A DNA stretch of 64,000 bases from contig NW_006494943.1 of NCBI RefSeq assembly GCF_000471905.2, forward strand, positions 4,344,894 through 4,408,893, read 5' to 3'. Source of the DNA: Amborella trichopoda (lineage: Eukaryota; Streptophyta; Magnoliopsida; Amborellales; Amborellaceae). The position numbers were made by a program, and so were the translations under genes. The notes beneath the pieces were generated by a model, which saw nothing but the letters and a program-made list of their open reading frames with translations, did no database searches and had not been told where the DNA came from. Positions 48,297-58,915 of the stretch are shown one piece after another. The stretch's first letter is position 1, and each line of letters begins with the position of its first letter.

Positions 48297-48893
48297 TGGG
48301 AAAATTATAAATAATTTCAAGATTTATGCAACTTACCCCAAACCTAATTTTCTCTCATTTTTTATCCCAAAATACACTTTCTATGCAAATACCCTCCCCC
48401 AACCAAAAAAACGCAAGTCTATACTTCCTCCCTTAGTTTTATCTTACTCACGCCTCTCTCCTCTAAACTAATTTTTTGGGCGGTCTGACAATAAAAGTTG
48501 AACGGGGTTCGGCAAAGAGAGGTGCTTTGGCATTTTTCAAATATGGTCCGTCAGTAGTCAATTGCGGTTCGGTACATATACAAGTGCAGTCTGGTAGTTA
48601 ATTTTCTGGAATAATTGGTCTAGCAATGCAAAGGGCGGTCCAACAGAAATTCAGGGGGTCTAGCAATGCGATGGTGCCGTCCGGCAAATTGCTACTGGGT
48701 TTGAAAGTCAACGTCAAAGCCAAAATGATTTTTGTGTATGAAAAGGGCATTTTTGTTATAAAAGAAATGAACATTTTCCTTTGGGGTTATTTACATAAAA
48801 AGTATATTTTGGGGTAAAAAGTGAGAGAAAAAATTAGGTTGGAGGGTAAGTTACACAGAAAGTGTAGTATTGGGAGTTATTTGTAATTGTCCA
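48297..48893. mobile_element. TIR MITE, about 597 bp
   Basis: Inverted arms of about 100 bp. The left reads TGGGAAAATTATAAATAA, later ACTTACCC..AACCTAATTTTCTCTC and CCCAAAATACACTTTCTATG. The right, read inward, gives TGGACAATTACAAATAA, then ACTTACCCTCCAACCTAATT and CCCAAAATATACTTTTTATG. Flanks TTGTTTCT (48289-48296) and TTGTTTAT (48894-48901) look like an 8-bp duplication with one mismatch, which would fit a hAT rather than a Mutator source, though the edges could shift by a base. Non-coding. Confidence 0.85.
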
Positions 48894-49660
48894 TTGTTTA
48901 TTCTATTGTGTTTGTGGACCCTGTCGGAATGCCCGTATCCACGCATTTTGTTATTTCTTCTTGTGATTTTCTTCACGATTTTTATTTCTCTTTTTTAAAT
49001 GCCAAGTGGTATTTGCTAGTAAATTTTATACCGCGTCAGTACTCTATAAGGCCCTCGTTTGAGTCATAACAATAGCCATTAGTGAAGTGAGGTTCCTCTG
49101 TCATTAAGGTGGTTCTTTTGAGTGAGGTATAAACAATAGAGAAATTTCCTATAAGAATTTGAAAGCTACATCGATAATAGAAGCAACTCATTTGAGTATT
49201 TAAAGTACAAGTGGGGACTATAATGCATTGTGACCTAAGCAATATGACAATTGTGTATCAAAAACATGATAATTCAATGTCAGTTTGGATGTCAAATAAA
49301 AAAACCTTCACATTGAAAAAACTTGTAAGTTTTATCATCCTTAATTCAAAAACATAATCATCTTTTTCTATTAGTCTGCTTGACTATTTGGATAGCGTGT
49401 GAAAATACTAAAAAGCAGATTTTGCACTCTACTCTTCCAAAATTATCTTGTCATTCCAAAAGGTTTTCCTATATCCCTCCCATTAGTAAAAAGACAGCTT
49501 TCGTACAACTTTCTCTCTCTAAAAGCTAAACACCTCAAAATATACTGCAAAAACTCCCACCCAAAACCCCCAAAAATCAACATAACCATGAAACCCAATT
49601 AAATCCGCTTGAAAGTAAAGACCATTACCCCTAAAACCTTCTTTGAAATAAATCTTGGAT
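48894..49660. other. Intergenic, no recognisable gene
   Basis: AT-rich, short frames only. Confidence 0.4.
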
Positions 49661-49757
49661 TTAAGTTCAGCGCTTTCGTTTGGAGCAACACCATTAAGTT
49701 CAGCCCTCTCTTTTGGAGCACACCATTAAGTTTAGCCCTTTCTTTTGGAAAGAGGAC
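49661..49757. repeat. Three-copy tandem repeat, period 32-33 bp
   Basis: TTAAGTTCAGCGCTTTCGTT with TGGAGCAACACCA starts at 49661 and recurs at 49694 and, shortened, at 49726. Confidence 0.85.
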
Positions 49758-49901
49758 ACTAAAGGGTTAAATTTACAAGGAGAAAAAAAGTCTTCATTTG
49801 CAAAAGTATTTACAAAGAAAAGAAAGAGGGCTTTTGTTATTTTTCAGAATTTGGGATTTGTGTTATTGATGGCACAATCTGACCAAAAGAGCTCCATTAG
49901 C

Positions 49902-50220
49902 AGCACCACTCCAACTAGTCAATCTCTTGCAATCTAGAAGAAGCCATTGCAATCGGTTATGTTGAGTGTGAAGCCTCGGAATTTTCGTTCTTCAAGGTGC
50001 ACCGCGGCCACTAAACCATTAGCAACATCAGATGAGCTTCTTAGAGAGAGAGATTTGAGTAGCACCACTCTAACTAGTCAATCTCTTGCAATCTAGAAGA
50101 AGCCATTGCAATCGGTAATGTTGAGTGTGAAGCCTCGGAATTTTCGTTCTTCAAGGTGCACCGCGGCCACTAAACCAATAGCAACATCAAATGAGCTTCT
50201 TAGATAGAGAGAGATTTGAG
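49902..50220. repeat. Two-copy tandem duplication, period 159 bp
   Basis: AGCACCACTCCAACTAGTCA begins at 49902 and again at 50061. The whole unit, through CTCGGAATTTTCGTTCTTCA and GAGAGATTTGAGT, is repeated almost exactly, so the duplication looks recent. No open frame spans both units and no gene is evident. Confidence 0.92.
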
Positions 50221-51126
50221 TAGCAGGGTACTAGAGAGAAAGTTTGAAGTTTTTGGGTTTACAATTAGAGAGACAGCAAGAGAGTTGGGTTGTTGGGTCA
50301 AGGGTAAATAGAGAGAGCTGGGTGGGGGGTTTGTATACGGTGAGAGAGCTACACTTTCATAAAAAAAATTCAAGTCTGAAGTGAAGTGAATTTATTTTTA
50401 CGGTAACTTTTGCCTTGACACGATAGTATTTTTTATTTCAATATAAAAATCTAACAAAATCTTGTTATTGTCCAAATGGTTCAAAGTCTGATTCACAATA
50501 TTTTTAGATTAAAAATATTTCAATTTTGGGTACATCCAAATTCATACTTAGTAAAACTAAACAATAACAGTAGTGTGACATTTATGTAAGAAAGGGGCAA
50601 TCGAAGGACTAAATGATTGGTTTCGTATGACACGTGTGTAAGAAAGGGGCCATCGAAGGACTATATGATTGCTTTCCAATACGTTTGCTCACCAACCTAT
50701 TTAAGATTATAGCGAAATGATAGCTAGAAGGTTGAGGAAAGTTCTGCCAATGGTGATTTCTCGACCACAATTGACTTTATTAAGGGTAAACCGATCACTG
50801 AGGGCATACTAAATGACGCTAATTTGAAGAGTTCCCAATAAGATATTTGGGACTTGTTAGTATTTTTTGTTTGAAAAATGCTTTAATGTATTTCAAAACA
50901 ACACTTTGGTTTTATTATTTTTTTCTAAAATACTTTTGTAGATAGATGAAGATGTGGGTTTGAATCTCACATTGAAGATGAAAGAGTTTGTTGAGGTGTA
51001 TTTAAAAGTAGGCATTCCCCAATATACTCTAAGTATAAAAGGAGAAAGAAGACGCCTGAGTGGGGCACGCGAATGCACGTATGTGAGGTCAAGCTCATGG
51101 CTCATTATCTTTTTGTGAGCCCCCTA
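50221..51126. other. Intergenic, no recognisable gene
   Basis: A short direct repeat (TGTAAGAAAGGGGC followed by ATCGAAGGACTA) occurs at about 50585 and 50639. Otherwise nothing recognised. Confidence 0.45.
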
Positions 51127-51420
51127 CGAACGGTCATCTAGCCATTGATGCATGTGAAACTCCAATGGTCATCTAGCCATTGATGAGATGGAGGCGAACA
51201 TCTAGCCATTGATGCACGTGGGATGTCCAATGGTCATCTAGTCGTTGATGAGATGAAGGCTTGTAATAGTAGCCATCAAGTGCATGTGACCCTGAGCCCC
51301 CTTACGAACGGTCATTTAGTCATTGATGGATGTGGGACATCCAATGGTCATCCAGTCGTTGATGAAATAGAGGCTTGTAACAGTAGTCATCAAGTGTACG
51401 TGACCCTTGAAGTGCATGTA
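51127..51420. repeat. Minisatellite, GGTCATCTAGCCATTGATG core
   Basis: The 19-bp core occurs at about 51132, 51167, 51195 (partial), 51232, 51310 and 51343 with CTAGCC/CTAGTC variation. A larger unit (core, ATCCAATGGTCAT, GATGAGATG, AAGTGCATGTGACCC) is repeated once. Spacing is irregular, so it is a degenerate higher-order repeat. The 76-residue open frame through it is a product of the repeat. Confidence 0.85.
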
Positions 51421-51999
51421 AGTTATCGCTGTTGGGGTGCATATAACTTGTAGCTATTGGGTGGTGCATATAGCCACCACAACACTAAATGGGCAGCCTC
51501 TTGGTGCTCTATAACAACGACCCTCCTACCCATACAAGTTTGGATACTTAGAACAATTTTTTAGCCTCACAACGCCACATCATTCTCTACAATTCCAAGA
51601 AGTAAACCAATGGGCTTAAATCTCTTATCTCTACTCGATTTTATCTCTTTCTAACTCTAAGCTATCGAGACTATGGTGTCTATTGTATGAGTTTCAAGCT
51701 CAGATGCATAGAGCTTAAGAACATTGTAAAAGACCTATTTGTTTTCCTGTATCCCAATGACGAATTGCCTTTCTTATGCACATCAAATAATCTATCGAAG
51801 TGGGTCAAATATCGTCTTGAGATAACGCTCTTGCGTGACCAAAAAGAAAAAGAGTTCGAGATCCTATTTTTGCAAATTGTACCATTTTCTGCTTCTATTT
51901 CACCCAACTAACTTCCAACATGATTGCCTCTTACTAATGGGAAATGCACACCATCTATATGGGACATGCGGTTCAAAGTGTACAATTTAAATTGGACTG
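51421..51999. other. Intergenic, no recognisable gene
   Basis: Open frames on both strands at 51680-51911 have no family resemblance. Confidence 0.4.
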
Positions 52000-53400
52000 A
52001 TAGAAATTAAAGTTTCTATCAATTAGAGGGAGGATGACATTGATGAAGTCTACTTAGTCCAATTTACCTCTTTATCATGTGTCCCTTTTTAGGATGCCAA
52101 ATGATATTAGCAAGAAGCTAGAGGGTTTGATGTATATTGTGGTGGAGAGAAAACTTAACTTGGTCAATTAATATAGGGTATGCACACTGATAAATAAATG
52201 GAGCATGAGAATCAAATGGTTATAAATGATCAACAGTTTCTTAACAAATGGTATGAAGATAGGCAAATTATGGAAGAAAATATTGGACAAGAAATATGGA
52301 GGGGATAAGAGCAAAACATTGTGGCTCGAGGTTGGAATAACAAAGGTATATCCTAGGTCTAGAAGCGAATTATAGCTCATAAGGGAGGTATTCTTAAGGA
52401 ACACAAGGTGTTGGTTGGGAAAAGGAAGGAGAAAAAGGTTCTCACAAGGTTGATGGACAAAATGGTGCGGGAACCTAGCTCAAAATGTTAGTTTGCAAAG
52501 AGCTCAATTTATATATTATTGTTTAGTGACAAGAATAGATGGAATGAATGTTGTTTGCGTGACTATGAAAGCCCCCATTCTCCGAATAAAGTTAGGTGTT
52601 TTATCTGATTAATTAGTTTAAAGGAGCTGCTAACAAATGATGTGCTAAGGAGGAGTAAAAATTTGACATATTTTTATTTCATGTAAGGAAAATAAAGAGT
52701 TTATTGATCATTTGCTTTGAAGTGTACATATAATAGATTGATTTGGAATGGATCAAGTTAACGAGATTTTGACAAAGTGGGAAGTTCCTATTATTGGAGG
52801 TAAAACACCATGAAAAATTGCGAAAGGTGTGGTGGTGCGGGAGATTTGGAAAGAGCGGAATAGAAGATGTTTAAAAAATGGCATGATAGATTCAATTGAG
52901 GTGTGTGATTAAAAAATGGCATGATAGATTCAATTGAGGTGTGTGATTAAAAAATGGCATGATAGATTCAATTGAGGTGTGTGAGAAGGTAAGAGGTTTA
53001 GTTGCTGAATGGGCTTTGATTAGGAAGGAGTTTTGGGGAATATATAGGATGGATTAGATGTATCAAATGAAGAGGCACTTCAGATGAGAAAGGTGGTGAA
53101 TTTGATTTCTAATGCGGAGGGCACCCGATGAAGTTGTTATCAAATTAAACTTCGATGGAAGCTCCTATGGGAATCCAAGGAGAATAGGCTTAGGGGGAGT
53201 GGTATGTAATCACAATGTTGAAATTTTGAATAAATACTACAAGTTAGTTGGACAATACTACAAGGAGATGGAGAATCCTTGGTCACATGGATTATGTATT
53301 AGTGTAGAGGTGGAATTCATGCATGTATATTGCGAGAAGAATCTTATTGCAGATAAGTTAGCAAAAGATGATGCCCTGATGTAGGAATTATTAATTTGTT
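52000..53400 (+). mobile_element. LINE fragment: RT end, zf-RVT and RNase H
   Basis: A degraded plant LINE. At about 52035-52110 LTLMKSTLVNLPLYHVSLFR matches the end of the LINE reverse transcriptase. At 52580-52740 CFIWLISLKELLTNDVLRRR and a KESIDHLLLKCTYNRLIWNG-like stretch match the zinc-binding zf-RVT region. At 53112-53384 IKLNFDGSSYGNPRRIGLGG begins the RNase H domain, ending in VYCEKNLIADKLAKDDA. The frame shifts several times and the 5' half is gone. No poly(A) or target duplication was found. Confidence 0.8.
52871..52984 (+). repeat. Three exact tandem copies of a 38-bp unit
   Basis: The unit starts TTAAAAAATGGCATGATAGA and ends TTGAGGTGTGTGA. It occurs at 52871-52908, 52909-52946 and 52947-52984 without a visible difference. 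It lies inside the LINE fragment and must be much younger than it. Confidence 0.97.
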
Positions 53401-54469
53401 GATATGAGTTGTTCAACAAAAGAATAGTGAAGATGGGGCAATAAAAGGGAGATGGTGGATGTGTTTGCAGAGGTATCAGTGACGTAAATGTGTATTATAC
53501 TTTGATATGACGGAATAAGATATTAAACACTTTTTGTTTTTTTTAAAAAAGATGAAATTAAGCTTTGCATGTCTACCGGCTTTTAAAATTGGGGTCTTTT
53601 CTAACACTTCATTTAAATATACTATTTGAGATGTTAATCTGTTTTCGTTACACATATGGTCTATATGTAAAACGCAATTAAACATTCGAGAAAATTATGT
53701 ACGGACCTTATTTGGGGAGTCAATTACCATTTGATATATCATTTGCAAAAATTACAAGCACCACCCTTTTTAGCGCTTTTTTTTTTTTGTTTTCCTAAGT
53801 TACCCTCCTATCCGGCAATGCAAACATTATGCAAACATTGGACAAGGGGTTATTATTTGTGCATTTCCTAATCCCTCTCTCTCATTTCCTAATCCCTCTC
53901 TCTTTCTCTCTCCTCAATTATCGACCATAAAATCACTCTACAAAAATTCAAATGGTTATGTTCTCTCTAAAACCTAAGGGGTGAAATATGTGTCGCAGTG
54001 TTGGAAAAAAACAGCCAGTTCAAACCGAAACCGAGACCTTCATGGTTCCGGTTAGTCTTGGTTTTGATGTTCTACTTAGCATATCTGACACCCTCAAAAA
54101 TTTCCGGCCCAAAACCGGCCAAAATCTACACAAACCGGCTATCTATGAAGCTAACCGGGCGATTTTTTGGCTAACCGGACCGAGTTTTAGAAAAAATGCC
54201 CAATAATGTTAAAAACGTCGAAATAACATCTGTTATTTAGCGGTGCGACGTTATTTGTATCAGCAATCATTATTTTTGCAAAACCCTTAGTTTTTGTTGG
54301 ATCCCTTTTTTATTCGATTTTTGTTACTTTTTTTTAGCATTTTTCAGGATTTTTCAGTAAATTATTGACTGAAATTGTTGATATAATAGTATAAAATGAA
54401 GGATTTCAACCGGAAACACACCCAATTTGATTTTTTGGGCCATTATTTTCGTGTTCTTTGCGTTTTGAA
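53401..54469. other. Intergenic; CCGG-rich patch
   Basis: 53880-53920 has CCTAATCCCTCTCTC repeats. 54000-54190 repeats AACCGG, CCGGCC and GGTTCCGGTTAG motifs, and a related patch (CCGCTCCGGTTTACCGC) closes at 55890-55980. The two may be ends of one element enclosing the tandem repeats at 54470-55010, but I could not fix edges. Confidence 0.35.
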
Positions 54470-55010
54470 AAAATTCTCCATGGTGCATATTGTGGCCTCG
54501 TTTTTGGATTTTTATCAATAAAAATCTATGGATTTGATAATAGAGTTATTCAGTATATTCTAATTCCAATTTCATTTAAAATCAAAGTTTTCGACATCAA
54601 TTTAGATTGATTAGGGCATCTACTCAGTTTTTCTAAACTGATTTCAAAAAATCCGCCATACTACATATCGTGGCCTCTTTTTTGGATTTTTATCGAACAA
54701 AATCCATGAATTTTGTAGATAATAGAGTTAGTCAGTAGATTCTACTCTTAATTTCATTGAAAATTTGAGATTTGGAGCTCGATTTGGAGTGATTAGGGCA
54801 GCGACTCAGTTTTTTAGAACTGAGTTGAAAAAATCCGCCATACTCCAGATTGTTGATTCGTTTTTTGTTTTTTATCAATCAAAATCTAAGGCTTTTGTAG
54901 ATCATGACGTTAATCAAAAGATTCAAGTCCTAATTTCATTGAAAATCCGAGATATGGTGCTCTATTTTGAAAGATTAGGGCATTGACTCAGTTTTTCTGA
55001 ATTGAGTAGA
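54470..55010. repeat. Three diverged tandem units, about 178 bp
   Basis: Each unit carries AAAATCCGCCATACT(or a variant), TGGCCTC then TTTTTGGATTTTTATCAA, AAAATC.ATG/AAG, GATTCTA..TAATTTCATTGAAAAT, a GATTAGGGCA core and CTCAGTTTTTCTAAACTGA. Units start at about 54470, 54647 and 54827. They are clearly diverged, so the array is old. No gene is evident. Confidence 0.85.
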
Positions 55011-56194
55011 AAAGTGCCCGCCAACCACTCGATTTTGTACTCGATTTGGTGATCAATTTTTACAGTTGAGATTGCAAGTAAGAATTTCATGTGATTTTTC
55101 ATTCAGCATTTTTTTTTAATATGATTTTTGAGTTGCTCGAGTATTTTGTTTACCACTTTATTTTGCTAGAAAAATAATTATGCAAAAAAATACTTTTAAA
55201 TTTGAAATAACACACTCAAAATGTAATGTTTGTATACGTGATATGTTAATTAATTTGGTTATTCTTAGAGAATTATACTTGGAAAGTATTTTTTTGTTTC
55301 ACTGCGAGATATTCTTGGAGGTATAAGTGTATTTAGCTTTTATCATTTTGATCAGCATATTTGGTTTGATGGTTTTGTGTAATCTTATGTTGTTTGTATG
55401 GGTTTTAATCTAATTTTGAAAATTATAGTTTATATTGGTTTCAATGGATCTCAACAACTTAGAAACCAGTGCTTTTTAGAAACTAAATACGAGATACGAG
55501 ATTAATTTTTTTAGAAACCAGTGCTCGTGTGTTTGTTATATGGATTTTTTTTTCTTTTTTCTTTTATTGATATGCTGGTTGTTTGGGTTTCATAATTAGT
55601 AGGAATGTTTTCTTCTTTAAAAATTAAAAATCATTTAGGTTTAGCTTATTGTTGGTGGATGATTATAAGGTTACTTTGTATCAGAAATGTTGTGTATTTT
55701 GGTTTTGGTTTTAGGAGATTTTCTAGAGCAGCTTAAATCGCATATTTTCAACAACTAGTTGTTTCAATTTATTGTTTTTAAGATAAATGTAGGTAATAAG
55801 ATAGTATATACTTAGTTTATATTTTTTTATTTTTTTAAAAAAAAATTGAGGGGGTTTTGACCAAAAATTTTTTAAAAAATCTATCGAACCAACCCGCTCC
55901 GGTTTACCGCTCAGTTAGCGAGGTTTCGGTACTAACTACTCCCAACCCCATGTCCGATTAACCATTCGGGTTCAAATATGCGAACACGAGTTGGTGGAGC
56001 CACGAGGATACTTCAGGGTTTTTCCAATTAGTTGATTGAGCAAAAGTAATAATCTTCAAAACAAAAAAAGTATAGCCTATATTGCCACATGACCTGGCCA
56101 AAGTAATAATAATTACTTTCAATTTGTTTTAAAAAATGACAAACATCTTTACACGAAAAAACAATTGGGTCATTGAGTATCTAATAAAAAATAA
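55011..56194. other. Intergenic, no recognisable gene
   Basis: T-rich sequence on the plus strand with no coding signal. Confidence 0.4.
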
Positions 56195-56580
56195 TGGATG
56201 AAGTTTTTATAAGGCTTAGGTGAAGTTTCTATAAGGCCTAGGCTTTATGAAAAAAATAAAGCCTCACCTCAAATCCTCATTATGGAAAGTACTTCCCGTA
56301 TCGAAAATCTCCATGATAGCTCTAAAATCAAAATTTGACATCAGCAATAAAATCTAAAACTAAAAAAATGTTACAGATCTTGTGGATCTACGATCATGTA
56401 TTTTTAGTGCAAAATGTATGATTTAGATGATTTTCTGCAAGATAAACTATTTTTAGCATTTGAAATCCTAATATTTTTCACAATCATAATATTTAAGCCA
56501 AAATTATCAATTTAAAAGGTTTCCCATGCTTGAATTACCATTTTTTTTATCAATTATGAGGTGATGGTTTACTTATTTGG
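56195..56580. mobile_element. Single copy of the MITE unit seen at 25011-26180
   Basis: Shares TTTCTATAAGGCCTAGGC, AAAGCCTCACCTCAAATCCT, CATGATAGCTCTAAAATC and AATCCTAATATTTTTCACA with the array units. The first 20 bases or so are duplicated (AAGTTTTTATAAGGCTTAGG then AAGTTTCTATAAGGCCTAGG). The right end is diverged. Confidence 0.75.
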
Positions 56581-56912
56581 TAGGACTGCAACCCTATCAA
56601 ACCATTACATTATAAAATAAAAAAATCCTATCTAATTTGTCGATTTACATTTATTGCATTTCATAATATTTATTTTAAATTCTACAATTATATCCATACG
56701 GTAAAATTTCTTAATTGTCATTATTTGAAGAAAAAGATAATAAAATGTTTAATTATATGAAATAAAGTATTTCACGGATTTATAATTTCTTAAGTGAAAA
56801 TTCTCTAAAATGAAATTCATTTTTATATAAAGAAAATATGTTGTAAGTAATTTTAATTTGCATATTGCTCCCATATTATAAGTTAAACTATGAATATTTA
56901 AAATATAAAATA

Positions 56913-57350
56913 GGGATTGTATATAATGAGACCATTTACTTTTAGTATAAGGAGGCACAATTACTTATAGAGTAATAATCCTATAGGACCCTCCCTCACC
57001 CATGTGTGTAGGACCCCAAAGGATCACCATTAATCGGCACGGATCTCTAAAAAATTTATCACATAGGTATGGGACTTGACTTTTCTATAAGTCCGTGTCA
57101 AATTTAATGGTGATCCTTTGGGTCCTATACACATGGGTGGGGGAGGGTCTTATAGGATCATTTCTGTTACTTATAACCATCCGATGTGAAATATGATAGC
57201 TTAGGTGTGTCACAAAGTTCAAGAAAATTTGTTTTAAACTTTAAGCTTGGTCAATAGAACAAATGCAGCCATCCAATTTCACATATAATGGTCAAAATTA
57301 ATTGTGATCACTTTGTACCAAAGATCAATGGTCTCATTGTATAATTTTCC
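56913..57350. mobile_element. Foldback MITE of the 233-bp family, interrupted
   Basis: Left end GGGATTGTATATAATGAGAC, right end GGTCTCATTGTATAATTTTCC, with the usual arms and centre. It is flanked by an exact 9-bp duplication TATAAAATA (56904-56912 and 57351-57359). Without the insertion at 56970-57166 and its duplicated 9 bases it would be 232 bp, matching the intronic copy at 15592-15824. Confidence 0.93.
56970..57166. mobile_element. 197-bp MITE nested in another MITE
   Basis: Ends GAGTAATAATCCTATAGGAC and, read inward from the right, CAGAAATGATCCTATAAGAC. The inverted arms run about 65-70 bp on through ACCCATGTGTGTAGGACCC and AAAGGATCACCATTAA. An exact 9-bp duplication TTACTTATA of host-MITE sequence flanks it (56961-56969, 57167-57175). 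It is a further family with Mutator-type duplication, and younger than the element it interrupts. Confidence 0.95.
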
Positions 57351-57359
57351 TATAAAATA

Positions 57360-58009
57360 AGTTCACTTTATGATCAATTTTGAAAAATCAAAACTTAAAA
57401 TCTTAAATAATAAACAAAATAAATTTAAATGTATAATCGATGAATCCGGGGTGCTCAGGCATGATTGGTTGCTTCTTTTTTAATTATCATCGTTTATTTG
57501 AAAATACAAGATGTCTTTATCATTTTGAAAAAGGATTTTTACTTGCTTATCATTTCCTTAAGGGAACTTCTCTAAAATAGATATGAGTTTTATAATAAAT
57601 TTCAATCTATACTACGTAAATTATATATTTTTAATTAATTTTAAGTATTTGTTTTAAAAACAATAAATTTCTTATACCAATGATTTTAAATTTAATTAAT
57701 AATTGAATTTGAAGCTATAATATAAATTAATTTTTTTTACAATGGAAAATTTTCGCTATGGCTTTTAACTAGGTATCTCTAAAGCCACTTAGGATTGACA
57801 TCTAAATTAATCACATAAATTAAATTGACAACACAAAATATCACCACGACAGACATATGTCAGACATCCTATAATTTTTGATGTCAAAATTACATCTTAT
57901 AATAAACCACACGCTAATTAAAAACCTTTTAATTTACTTTAAAAGAATTCAAATCATGGAGCACATGGAGTCGGCTAGTAACGCATAATACAAAGCAATC
58001 GCGTATTGC
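57360..58009. other. Intergenic, 3' side of the SGR9-like gene
   Basis: AT-rich, no coding signal. The part next to 58009 is presumably the 3' untranslated region of the RING gene; no certain polyadenylation signal was picked out. Confidence 0.4.
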
Positions 58010-58849
58010 TCACATCTCACCATCACAGGACGCAAAGCTAGATCGGGTCCGTCCATTCACAAATCCAAGCAAAACCCCGACCTGCCTATCGATCTCGCGG
58101 TACACATCCCACCCACCAAGCTCCAACCTACAACAAGGACACGTGCTCCTTCCTTTTAACCACATCCCTATACACTGGCGATGAAACACGTGCGAGCAAG
58201 GCAGCCTACACGCCCCCACCCCCAACTCCTCTGTGCAAATCACACACTCACCCTTCTCGCACGTGCCACTCCCCTCACAGGTGTCGTCGTCAAACGTTGG
58301 TCCCACACCACCGGCGCTAAGCAACCCCTGCATAGCTTCTAGCAAACGGCCATATCTCATCACTAGTGAAGCAAAAGAAGATGACCCCCCCACCCCAATT
58401 CCGGTCATGCTAAGAACTTTTCCGGCGATAATTCCGGCCAAAACCTGGGGCCACTCGGCTTGAGGCTTCATTTTCCTGTGGCTGGAATCTGATCCACGAA
58501 GCTCCTGCTCGTGGACCTCGCATAGCACGAGGAGCAAAGTTCCGGCATCTAAGTCAGCGATATCTGAGATGCTGAGACTGGGGCGTTGGGGCTTGCTAGT
58601 CTGGAGGAAGTGGGTGAGGGTTCTGAGGAGGTCGACAAAGATGGTAGCGATTAGTTGCGTTTTTTGGTTGAGAGAGAGGGATTCGAGGCGGCGGACTGCG
58701 CAGTTGAAGTGGTGGGAGGATTTGGCGAGGAGGTAGAGCCTGTGAAAGTGGAGATTAGATTGCAGAGAGAGAGATCGGATGAGCATGGGGGGCGGCGTGG
58801 CGCCGAGGCTTATGACGGCCGCCATGATGGCGTGATCAAGGCCGTCCAT
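58010..58849 (-). CDS. RING-H2 E3 ubiquitin ligase, SGR9-like
   Basis: A single-exon gene for a 279-residue protein resembling SHOOT GRAVITROPISM 9, an E3 ligase on amyloplasts that in Arabidopsis promotes their detachment from actin during gravity sensing. The N-terminal half (DHAIMAAVISLGATPP, ADLDAGTLLLVLCEVHEQEL) lines up with the SGR9 region preceding the RING, and the length is close to its roughly 280 residues. The C-terminal RING-H2 is complete: C202, C205, C218, H220, H223, C226, C237, C240 (CVIC..PCSHVFHRQC..CPCC). Trp residues before Cys237 and after the RING fit E2 binding. The ATG at 58849 was chosen because homology starts there. The frame stays open upstream to an ATG at 59056, but that part encodes low-complexity LHLHLHLRLH from a repeat and is more likely leader. 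Assignment to SGR9 itself, rather than a paralogue, is an inference. Confidence 0.87.
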   Translation of the reverse strand: MDGLDHAIMAAVISLGATPPPMLIRSLSLQSNLHFHRLYLLAKSSHHFNCAVRRLESLSLNQKTQLIATIFVDLLRTLTHFLQTSKPQRPSLSISDIADLDAGTLLLVLCEVHEQELRGSDSSHRKMKPQAEWPQVLAGIIAGKVLSMTGIGVGGSSSFASLVMRYGRLLEAMQGLLSAGGVGPTFDDDTCEGSGTCEKGECVICTEELGVGACRLPCSHVFHRQCIGMWLKGRSTCPCCRLELGGWDVYREIDRQVGVLLGFVNGRTRSSFASCDGEM

Positions 58850-58877
58850 GGGGGTGGCGTTTAGTGTGTGAAGGAGG

Positions 58878-58915
58878 TGGAGGCGGAGGTGGAGGTGGAG
58901 GTGGAGGTAAGAGAG
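58878..58915. repeat. GGAGGT hexamer repeat in SGR9-like leader
   Basis: About six copies of GGAGGT (one GGAGGC) on the plus strand, i.e. CACCTC repeats in the sense strand of the gene, 30-65 bp upstream of its start codon. It makes the upstream in-frame extension low-complexity. Confidence 0.85.

Noticed and set aside
50945-50975. GTGGGTTTGAATCTCAC resembling a tRNA T-arm
   Set aside because: Upstream sequence does not supply the remaining stems of a tRNA.
51120-51450. CRISPR-like regular repeats
   Set aside because: Spacing is irregular, repeats are degenerate and the genome is a plant; it is a minisatellite.
58655-58864. Plus-strand frames opposite the RING-H2 gene
   Set aside because: Antisense shadows of the GC-rich coding sequence on the minus strand.
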